Shown here: in pieces, positions 20,899 to 31,700 of the stretch
Position numbering within the stretch: position 1 is the first letter of the stretch
Layout: the number at the start of each line of letters is the position of its first letter
From: a virus
Direction: 5' to 3' (one strand)
IMG/VR virus record: IMGVR_UViG_3300020395_000030
Coordinates: 1 to 41,636 of that record
DNA: 41,636 nucleotides
Translations under genes and position numbers: made by a program
The notes under the pieces: generated by a model
Seen by the model: only the letters and a program-made list of their open reading frames with translations
Database searches by the model: none
Told to the model about the DNA's origin: nothing

Positions 20899-20906
20899 TA
20901 TTTAGC
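20899..20906 (-). promoter_or_regulatory. Variant late-promoter-like box GCTAAATA
   Basis: GCTAAATA on the minus strand in the 60-nt gap between gp8 and the 2698-residue gene, ending 38 nt before the start codon. It is identical in sequence and distance to the box at 7817-7824 and has one mismatch to NATAAATA. Confidence 0.4.
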
Positions 20907-20921
20907 AGAGATGCGAGGGTG

Positions 20922-22736
20922 TTAGAACTCAATAACTAACTTAATGTCTTCAATTTGGTCAGGAGCACGAGTAATTAGTCTTCTATTCTCAACGTATATT
21001 ACGTTTCCAGAGTTGTTCTCAATCTCAGGAGTAGCAAGACCACTTGCGAATGTAACACCTAGAAGTGCACTACCATAACTTGTATTTACTGTACCAGAAG
21101 CAGCAGAAGCTTCACCAGTAATAGCGTTAGATCCATTACTTTCAAAAGCTCTTACAACACCTTGATCGGTATGAGCATCATTTGTTTGGATGTACTTAAG
21201 AACACCAGCAGTTGTTGAACCACTATCTAATGTCCATGATACAACTGTACCTTCTGCAGTACCACCAGTTACGGTTTGTGTAATCTTTTCATCAACACTA
21301 AAGTCTGCGGTTGCACCACTTATCTTAACTGCTTTCAATCCAGATAATGTATCAGCAGTTGCAAATGTTGTTGTACCATAGTTAAATGGATCAGCAATAA
21401 TACCAATTCTACGGAAGTCGTTATCTACAGGGAAGTCTCCAGAACCTTCAGCATATGTTAGACGAATGTTTGTCATAACACGCTTACCATTCAATTCTGT
21501 CTCATGATCTGCACCATGACCACCTTCAGGAGGTAGAACAATTTCAATTGAACCAGTTGCAGAAGCACCAGTTGTTACAGCACTTGACAATCCTGAGTTA
21601 GAGAATAAGTTACCATTACCTAAAAGAACATTAGCATATGTATAACCTGATCCACGAGCTTCTATCTCAGCAGATGTAATATTACCAGCACCATTAGTTA
21701 CAAACTTAACTTTACCGCCTGTACCATCTCCTTGAACTGCAGTGTATAGAGTTTGAGAAGCAGGAAGGTTTGCACCAGCATCTTCAATCAAAGCAACATC
21801 AACAGCACCAGCAACAGCAGCACCAGTAACAGCAGTTCTAGAAGCGTTAGCTGGAAGAACGATTGGCATAAAGTCTGAAGAAAGGAACTTCAATACATCA
21901 TCAGTTGGGATGGTGTACATATACTTCCAAATATACTTAGCACCAGTTGTCTCTGTATAAAGACCTGTAGCAGAAGCATAGTTACCACCTGCAGTAGTTG
22001 GTTCTTCAGTAGCGTTCTGACCTGTTGTGTTAGAAGGATCCTCTCCATTATAGAGACACTTGAATACTTCGTATGCAGAGTTCATTACATAGAACTTAGA
22101 ATCAGCAATACTATTTGCACCAGATGCTGACTGTTTACCTATTTGACCACCGCCACCTGGTGTAGCAGAATAGTCAGGTTTCCAACTGTCAAACTTAGGG
22201 TTAGCAACTAAGTCCCAGTTGTAACGACGAATTACAGTACGTGCAAATGAATTAGTAATACGCTTGGCAGCAATCAATTCGTCATATAGATTAATCTTTT
22301 CTCTTTGGTTGTCTAGTGGTAGAGGTGGAACATCCTCTGTAGCGTAGCGATATACACCAGACTTTGCTTCAGCACCTGTGTCGGATCCACCAGCACCTCC
22401 AGTTCTACCTTTAAGGTCTGAACCAAGAGCTGGTGCGGAATTTATACCGTTGCTGCCAAAAACGTCGGTCAAAAGGAGGGCACTATCATAAACTGCAGCA
22501 ACTGTGGCACGGAAAGTAGTGGAACCATACGTTCCAACATACACTTCGTTACCAACTACAAAAGCCGTTGAGTTTTTGGAATATACTTCCAAATATGCTT
22601 TCCATGGTTGTGGTCTTCCCACAAAGAAGTACATTCTAGATCGCTCTGCACTAGTGTCATTGGGACCTTCAGTGAGGGATTCTAAAAATTGTTTAGCATT
22701 AAAGATCCTAAACTTATCAGAGATAATAGCAGCCAT
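20922..22736 (-). CDS. 8: Baseplate wedge protein gp8
   Basis: A 604-residue protein. The N-terminus (ISDKFRIFNAKQFLESL...RMYFFVGRPQPW) parallels T4 gp8 (TSKFRTEKMLNFYNSIG...IFITFGRSEPW). The C-terminus has FRRIGIIADPFNYG and VIYVENRRLITRAPDQIEDIKL, against T4 FRQISIITNPLEA and MIYMENRPPIIMAMDQTEEINI. The central YKCLYNGE-like and YIWKYMYTIPTDD segments also match. In T4, gp8 dimers bind gp6, gp7 and gp10 in each wedge. This version is about 270 residues longer than the 334-residue T4 protein, and part of the extra length is a GSGY beta motif near residue 362 and neighbouring Gly/Ala/Thr-rich sequence. It is preceded by a strong late promoter. Identity is well supported by both ends. Confidence 0.9.
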   Translation of the reverse strand: MAAIISDKFRIFNAKQFLESLTEGPNDTSAERSRMYFFVGRPQPWKAYLEVYSKNSTAFVVGNEVYVGTYGSTTFRATVAAVYDSALLLTDVFGSNGINSAPALGSDLKGRTGGAGGSDTGAEAKSGVYRYATEDVPPLPLDNQREKINLYDELIAAKRITNSFARTVIRRYNWDLVANPKFDSWKPDYSATPGGGGQIGKQSASGANSIADSKFYVMNSAYEVFKCLYNGEDPSNTTGQNATEEPTTAGGNYASATGLYTETTGAKYIWKYMYTIPTDDVLKFLSSDFMPIVLPANASRTAVTGAAVAGAVDVALIEDAGANLPASQTLYTAVQGDGTGGKVKFVTNGAGNITSAEIEARGSGYTYANVLLGNGNLFSNSGLSSAVTTGASATGSIEIVLPPEGGHGADHETELNGKRVMTNIRLTYAEGSGDFPVDNDFRRIGIIADPFNYGTTTFATADTLSGLKAVKISGATADFSVDEKITQTVTGGTAEGTVVSWTLDSGSTTAGVLKYIQTNDAHTDQGVVRAFESNGSNAITGEASAASGTVNTSYGSALLGVTFASGLATPEIENNSGNVIYVENRRLITRAPDQIEDIKLVIEF

Positions 22737-22775
22737 TGTTTTTCTGTTCCGACGATTTGTAGTTTGTGCCTGAGT

Positions 22776-22790
22776 TATTTATATTTATAG
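22776..22790 (-). promoter_or_regulatory. Tandem late promoter boxes upstream of gp8
   Basis: The minus strand reads CTATAAATATAAATA, containing two overlapping NATAAATA matches; the downstream one ends 40 nt before the gp8 ATG. A third near match, ACTAAATA, lies just upstream at 22793-22800. The boxes occupy the 60-nt gap after the gp7-like giant, where no gene is present. This is the clearest late promoter in the window. Confidence 0.75.
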
Positions 22791-22796
22791 CAATAT

Positions 22797-25700
22797 TTAG
22801 TTAATTTGATACGGAATGATGGTCGCATTGTTTTCAATGCTTGTACTTCCGCTTTCTACAGTGCATCCAGTAAACTGTGTCGCTGTCTTTCCTGTATATT
22901 TTATAACGCTGAGTGAACCGAAACTATCGTGTAATAGATATCCTTCATCAGCAAAGTATGCAGTTGTTGCTACAACTACAGAACCACCAATAGTACCAGA
23001 AGCACTTGATGAGAATGCAACTGGGTTTTGAATAGATGGAGGAACTAAGTTAAACTTCTCTCCAGCAAGACTATAACTAGAATCTGCTCTCTCAGTAAAG
23101 TCAGCAATAGTTATAGTTGGGAAGTATTGATCCATCAATCCTATACTCAATCCAGAAACCTTAGCAGTACCATCATCAAATATACCATCAAAGAATGATA
23201 TGGTATGTCCTGCATTAGTCTTAGTATATTGACCAATATACTCTGATGATATTCCAAATACTGCGTTAATAATTTCTACTTGAGATCCATCTCTCTTATC
23301 AACATAATATCTATCTGCAACATCAATGACATCAACAGCATTACCACTTCTTTGAATAATAGGATCAGTAAGATATACTGTTTCTTCATATCCATCAATA
23401 ACACCACTTGGAGGTGGAATAATAACAACTTCAGTTGCTTCTCTTGTTACAGAGAAATCAGCAGGAGTTTCAATTTGTCTATGAGTCTTCCTTTCAACTC
23501 CACCAGCAGAAGCTGATGCACTTACCATAGTAACATCGCTTTCAGAGTCAATTGTTACTACACCACCAAATGCAACTGTAATCTCAGGAATCTGTCTGAG
23601 GTATGTACCTGCAGGCCATGTTTGAGGAGTTGTATTTTGCTGACCTCTAAGAAGTCTTAAGAATCTATCTTCTAATTTACCATGATACTTAACAACCTCA
23701 TTACCAATCATCAATAATCCATAACCATCAAACTTAGTTGTATCAGCAATATATGCTACATGCTCATTAACTTGTAGATCAACATCAAGTAATGCTGCAG
23801 TCTCAAAGTAATTAACATTATCTAATGAATTATTTTCAATCTCAATATTAATATACTCAATTATTTGTCTACTCGTTGTTTGAATAGAGTTGAGAGATAC
23901 AATATCCTGTACTTCAGCTTTAAGAACAGTTTCAGAATCCTGAAGTCTTAGTACACCACCTTCTCCTTCATACTGAACAGGTTCAGGTTCAATATAAACA
24001 ATTTGAGCACCCTCAGATGGAGGTTGTTGTACATCATCAGTTGGCATAGTGCCATCAGATTCACCAGCAATTACATTAGGTTTACCAGTTTGAACTATGT
24101 CATGAATATGACGGTCTGCGTCTTTTGGACTATCAATAGGAACAGAACTTACTGAATCAATACCTGCAACTTGATTAGCAAAAACATTAATTGTTGAAAT
24201 TGCTGACATTCCACTGATATTAACATCAGGGTTAACTCCAATATAGATTAGAGATACACCAATGTCTCTTTCAGATAAAATATCATATCTTCTAGATACA
24301 ATTACTTTTGGAGCTGCGGAATATCCAGAACCACCATTTAGTAGATCAACACTAATAACTTGACCCTTACTGACTAGTACATTTGCACTAGCACCACCAC
24401 CATCACCATCAACAGGAATAAACTCCAATATTGGAGGTGTTTCATATTGATATGCAGTTGGCTGAGTTAATGGATCATAACTACGTTGGTTCCATGTTAG
24501 TTTAGTAACAGATCCATTCTCAATAGTGGCGACTACTGAGAGACCCTCTCCTCTCGTGATTCCAGTATAAGTCTCAACTGAGACAACACCGTAAATATCA
24601 TCAGTTAATGTCTCTTTATTTCTACCATCCTTACTTGTAGCTTCATTAGGTAGTGTTTTAATTCTTCTAAACCCTTCTTCACCTTCTATTCTTATCTTGT
24701 CATTATTAGCAAGATATGCAAATGGATACTTATGTGTTTTACCTAAGAAAGTACCAAACCATAAAGAATTATCATCGGTTAATATCTTTCTTCCTACAGA
24801 ATCTAATTGGAAATCTAATAGTTGATTACTAATATCTTCAATGCTAAAGGTATATGTTCTGTCATATGCCCCTTTAACAGCAAATACAAAAGGTCTACCA
24901 GATTCAATTACAGTATTCTGACATTTCAAATCATATCCAACATTATTTCCAGATCTAAATGGATTTGATATTTCACCAATTATATTGATAGTACCATCTG
25001 CCATTGGTTGCCATACATGAATAGGACTACCAATCTTATCACCCATCCAAGCATACTTAAAGTAATCATCTAATGCACTTGGTGAACCAGTAAATGTAAA
25101 TCTAGCTTTAGCAAAATATGTATCTGGAGCATAATCAAAGATGTTAAGAATTTGACCGACATCTCTACCATAGAGATATCTAATGTCAACCTTCATCTCT
25201 TTCTTAATAGGAACATTAAAAGTAATGTTAGGACCAGAAACTGTGTATGAATAACCTTTTCTTTGAAGGACACCATCTAAGAAGACATACATACTGTCTT
25301 CTGATTCAATAGTTTGTACTGTATAATCTTCTACATCAAGAATTAAGAAAGGACCATTTCTAACACCATCAACTAAATTATAGTCAATAGTAAGTCTCTT
25401 ATAATTACCAACACCAATACCAACTACTTTCTCAACTGCAGTCGGTTCACCAACTGTCTTAGCTCCCAAATCTTGATCCCAAATTGGAGCAACATCAAAT
25501 ACTATCTTGTTTGGAATAACAGTTCTATCAATCCAATAAGCATCAGGACCAGGATAAGTTTCAGTATACTTAGGACGTTGAAGTACAGCATTAATTGTTA
25601 AGAATAAATCTTCATCAACTTCAGTATCAACTTCAGTATTATCATCCCAATACAATTCAAATTCTTTAGATTCACCATCAACATAATCTGGTAATGTTCT

Positions 25701-28700
25701 AGTTACAGATTTCTCTAGAATATTATCACTTAAATTATCATAAAGAGAATCAATTGCAGATATAACATTATTACATTCTTGGTCTATTAATAATGGATCA
25801 AGAATAATATTGTAATTTGAATATGTTAATGTAGGAGTCCAATTACCTCTCTTATTAGAATCTTGAGGTACCTTCTCTACTAAACCTTTACCTTCAGTAA
25901 GAATTGTATTAATAATTCCATTAAATGTATTAAGTGCACTTTCAACTTCAACACATGCTGGACTTTCACTATCAACAATAACATCAGGATCAGTTGCTGG
26001 TAACTGATTTCTCATTGCCTGAATCATTAGATCCTTAGCATAAGAAAATACAGCAAGTGTTTCTGTTAACGAATCGCTAATATAACTTACCTTTTCTGAA
26101 TCTGGATAATCATCCTTTGTATAATAACGTTGAGCAGCTTCAACAATTTTTTCATTACCACCAAATTGAAGATGGTAAACATAAGCATCAAGAATTATTC
26201 CAATATCTCTACCACACTTAGTAGCAATAGATCCCCAATTCAATGCAGGATATGTTGCCTGTGCCCAAGTTAGTGATTCGGATATAATATATGCTCTATT
26301 AAGTCCAATTAATTGACCTCCTTTATAGAACTTTCCTCTTTGTACACCACTCCAAGAGAATGTTGCTTGTCCAGTACCAGTAAATGAAGTTGGAACTGTA
26401 TAAGTAGCACCAACAGCTACTTGGAAACTATCACCTGGTTCAACTACAGCAGTGCTAGTTGGGTTGTTTCCAGTTGCAACATCAGTACCAGAGATACTAG
26501 TTTCTCCTACAGGTGCACCACCAGATTGACTTGAATTTGCTAATGCAACATTAGATAAAGTGACCTGAGTAGGTGAATCAATTGATATAATCTTAGTTCC
26601 TGAAGCAAATGCAGTACCAGAAGTTATAAACATACCAACAGCAAGATTGGTAGTATCACTAACTGTTACTGTATTACCTCCACCAAAATAGAGAACATTC
26701 TGATCAATATAATCCCAATTTCTAATAGCAAGTTTTGCTAATCTAGTTGCATAACTAAAGAGATCATTTGTATTTGTTTTCTGATTCTGAATATACAAAT
26801 AGTCATCATCACTATTAAAAATACTAGAATAATCAATAGTTTTAACATTACCACCAAATCTAATATCATGTTGATAAGCATCTAAGATTGCTCTTAAGTT
26901 TGCTTCATAATCATCTTGCTTTGTATTCCAATCTATTGATGTATGAGTTTCTTTACCATAACCAATAGTTTCATTAACAATAAACTCTGCATTCCTTTCA
27001 ATTTGATTTGCAGCATCAATCCATCTTCCACTACGTTGGAAAATATTTCTAATTTTCTTTAAGTATTTTGTATTATATTGATTATCTTTAAACTGGAATA
27101 TCTTACCGTAGAAAGTAACTCCTTTATAAGTAGAACCATTTTTATTTCCTGCTCCTAATGGAGGATTAGCAAATATAATCTGATCACCACTAATAGTATA
27201 AGCAACTTCAGGTTCTTGAATAACACCATCAAGAGTAACTATAATTCCTTTAGCTGATGCAGGTGTAAACGCAATACCTTGATCATCAAGAATTTGGAAT
27301 TGAGTTGTTCCTTGTAATCTACCATCAGTATCATAGTAACCATCAAATGTACCATTAATACTAAACTCAAAAGCACGATTCTCATTGAATAAGAATTCAC
27401 TATTAGATGCTGATCCAACACCCTTACGAATTCTAGTGTTCTCTATCTTTTGTGTAGTTTGAGTTATTACATGAGTTGTATTCTCAACAGTAATTGTATT
27501 CTTTGCAGGATCCCAAAGTTGTATAACACTGAAATGTGATGCCTTTGGAAGTTCCTCTGGCATTGATGCTGCAGCATCAGTCTCAACATCTACTTGTCCA
27601 AATAGTTTAAATCCAGCTGGATGGGTAGTAGACTTTATTAAATCTCTCCATTGTTCAATAGGAGTTTTAGATTTAATAACATATGAATAATCTTGATAGA
27701 AATCACTATCTAATAGTTTCTGATTAGATACACCTAAACGTCCTTTATCAGAATTATAATAACCTAAGTTATCATAGAAACTAGTAATCTCTTCTGCAAA
27801 CGTAGTAACGAATATAGTTTTTACTTTTGATACTACATTACTTCTTAATGTACTTCGTATTAAAACATTCTCTCTAATAGTACCATCTATCTCTCCTATT
27901 TTAAGAAGGTTAGAACCCTTTCTATATTCTACTACCTTTGCTCTAAGAACTTCTACACCATCAATGGTTTGAACTACTGTCTCACCTTTTTGATATTCTG
28001 GTATATTTGTACCACCATCTACAGGTGTTGAAGTTATTATTGCACGATTTGGATATACAGCAGGATTACCCGAAGGACCGCCTGGACTAATTGTTGTACC
28101 ATTACCATAGATCTCATAATTACCACCATCATAGAATGGATCATCTGGTTTATATAAAAATTCTCCAAAAGTAACTTCTGAGATAACTAAAGTCTCACCA
28201 TCCCATTCACCAACTATACCTCTTGCATTAGTTATTTCTTCACCAGTATTGTCATCAATATATTTTTGAACAACCTCTTCACCTACAGTAAAAGGACCAA
28301 TGTAAGTTGGAGTATTCCAATATTTTTGTCCACTTAATTGTGATGGATTTTTTAAAGATAATACTAGACCTGTTCCTTGAACACCTAAAACATAGCTTGA
28401 AGAATAACTAGATGCTACTGTTTTATCTTCATGGTATCCACCACCATTCTGTATGATATTAACACTTTGAGGAATTCCGATTGTAGAACTAGAAACATAA
28501 GCTTGAACATCACTTTCTATAATCCTAATCGTAGGAGTATATGTATATCCTTTACCAGGACTAGAAACTACAATAGAGAATATCTCACCATTTCTTACTA
28601 CAATATCAAATTCAGCATCAGAACCATCACCATCAGTAATGATAACTTTTGGTTTAGAATAATTGGATCCTTTCTCAACTATTTCAACACCAGTTATAAT

Positions 28701-31700
28701 ATTAGAAGTTGTATCAAATGATACAGTAGCAGAAGCTCTATAATCTGTATTTGGATCTACACCTCTAATAATAGGAACCTTTTTATAATTAAGACCTAAG
28801 TTTATAATATCTACTGTGTTAATCGCACCGATAGCGAACTGGCCAGTAGTAGTATAAGAAATGGATCCAGAACCATCCCAAAGAGGCTGACTAGGAACAT
28901 CATAAACAAAACGATTTGGAGTAACATAATTAATAATTTTTGTACCTTGAAGTGGATCTTGTATAATACTAAAATATGCATTATCAGAACCAACTACATT
29001 CTTCCTATCAAAGTAATAGAAATTTGTAAAGTCAGTACCTATTTTAGTGGTTAATAAATTTGTTTCTAATCTAGAACCAAATCCAAATATTACATCTGTA
29101 TATGCTCCATTATTACCAGGTAATATAGTAGACTCTGTTTTTTCAACAGTAACTAAATTATAATTATTACTTGGACTAATATCAAAGTAAGTCCCAGTGA
29201 GACTAGAATGAGACGTATCAAACTTGTACTTGTAATATTCCTGTAATCCTACATTAGGATTAGGTACAAATGATACATTATCATCAGAGAATTCAAACTT
29301 ATAATTTACATCTCCAGCAGACTTAATAGAAACCAATCTCTTTGGTTCACTAGCATCAAAGAAACTAGAACTTAATACAACCTTATCTGCATTTGAGCTA
29401 AGAGTACCATAATCATATACAATAATAATCTTTTGTGTGACAGGATCATATGATTGAACATAACCAGTTGTTGCTGTATTGAATATTTCAAAATTGGTAG
29501 TAAAGTTATATCTTGACTCATAAAGAACTACTTCCTGACCATCAAAATGATCTACATCATCTGTTCCTTGTTGACCTCTAGTTACACTAATATCATTATT
29601 GTTAATAGAAACAATTTTTAAAATCTCATCACCAATCTTGATATAATCATTATCAGCAAATCCAAGAGCACTGTCTACTACTAGCTTTGTAGCACCAGCA
29701 GAGATTCCAGCATGATCAACATATAAAGTAAATCTTGCTGTAGATTGAGAAGCACCAGATCTTACTAGATCTTCATCTGCAACAGATACATAGTCTCCTC
29801 TCTTATATCCAGCACCAGCATTCTGTATTGTAACATTTGATACAATACCTGCATCAGATACAATGAAAGTAGCAGTTGCACCACTACCAGATCCACCTGT
29901 TAATGAAACTGTAGTATATGTGCCAGCAGTGTAATCTGCACCACCATTAAGTATTGAAAACTTACCAATACCTGTAAAATTAATATTAGTCTTATTCTCA
30001 GGTGGAATTAATGTAGCTTCTTGGTATAATCTCTTCCTTAAATAATATGTTTTTACTTTAGTAGTATGATTTGGATTGATATCAATATCAACATTATCAC
30101 CAATACCTAAACCATGTGGTGATGTAGTCTCTACAAGTGCAACACTTTGATTAACTTCAAATGGTTCTAACCCATCACTCATTGATGTTAATCTAACAAT
30201 CCTTGTTCCAGAAGTATTAAACAAATCATCAGATTGTAAGAAATATGTATCATCAACAATCCATGTACCCGTGAGAACCTTGATCTGGACTACGTTTTGA
30301 GAGGTTGTACCTTCTAATACTTCAGCAGTTGCAATAGGTGCATTAACACCATCAGTAAGACTTAATGTTGCACCTTTAGTATATGAACTTCTTTGATCTA
30401 ATAAAACTGTAAATGTTTTGATTGCAGCAGAGAAAGTACCAGAGTTATCAAATGTACCAACTACATTTTTTAGTACAATTGTACTATCATTCTTGACTGT
30501 ACCAACAATCTCTCCATAAGCACCAGAAGATGGTTGAGTTAAAGTATCATCAGCAAATAGATATGCACTCTGTATTACTGTTAACTTAACAACCTTATTC
30601 TCTCTTGAATGTAGATAACTAACACCCTTACCTTTAACAGAAGATATTATAGCTTCTGCTTCAGATCCCTCTGTACCATCATTATTAAAATATATCTGTG
30701 AATTAATAGAGAAATTATCAGATGTATTAATAACATCTATTGAATCAACTGTTCCAGATCTTACTTCAGCAATAGAAGCTATAAGACCTTCTCCATTACC
30801 TTGCATTCCAGGAACATAATACTTCTTGGAGTTCTTTGGAATATCATCCTGATTAATATTAGAATTGTAATTACTGTCTACAGGTAAAGAGTAATAATTT
30901 TCACCTATAATATAGGGGTATTGCGGTACTTGATTACTATCAATAGTAATGAAATAAGCATAAGTTCCCTCTGGAAATTCTGGGGTAACACAAAATCGTC
31001 CATTATTTTCATCTAGAGTACCAGATTTATGAGTATAGGTATAATCATTATTGAATGTACCTAATGGATATTCATTAACGGTAGGTCCTTCAGCACGTGC
31101 TGCATTTAAAGAATAACTAGAAGTCATTCTAGTAATATCAGTTGTTGCATCTAGTGGGTTCTCATAACCAAAGGCACCATATATAGGGTTACCATCATAT
31201 GCAAATCCTATAATAGGAGAATGTGTTTTAGTTGATGGTTCAGATCCAGTATTACTTATATTGTCATTAAGACTTACTCTCAAAGCTTTAGGGTTAGCAA
31301 TATAACCATAACCATATTCTAAAGCATTGTTATAATTTTGGAAGATATAACCATTCTCAGTATCAAGTTCATTTTCTAATTTTGTATATCTGTTATAATT
31401 CCATTCTTTAAGTAAAGGAATACCACTAGCATCTTCACCAACAGGAATAATATCTACAATAACAGTATTTTGGTTATAGAAATTACCTTCATCAATTTTT
31501 TCAAATCCAGTAATATTACCATCAGTGTTTACTACTGAATTATAAGTTGCAAATCTTCCTCTACCAGCATTATCTCTAATTCTAACAAGTGGAGGAGAAG
31601 AATAATATTCACCTGGATTATCAATAGCTAAACTAGTTACTTTACCACCAGTAACAATTGCTCTAACAACTGCACCTCTACCAGATGTAATATCAATATC

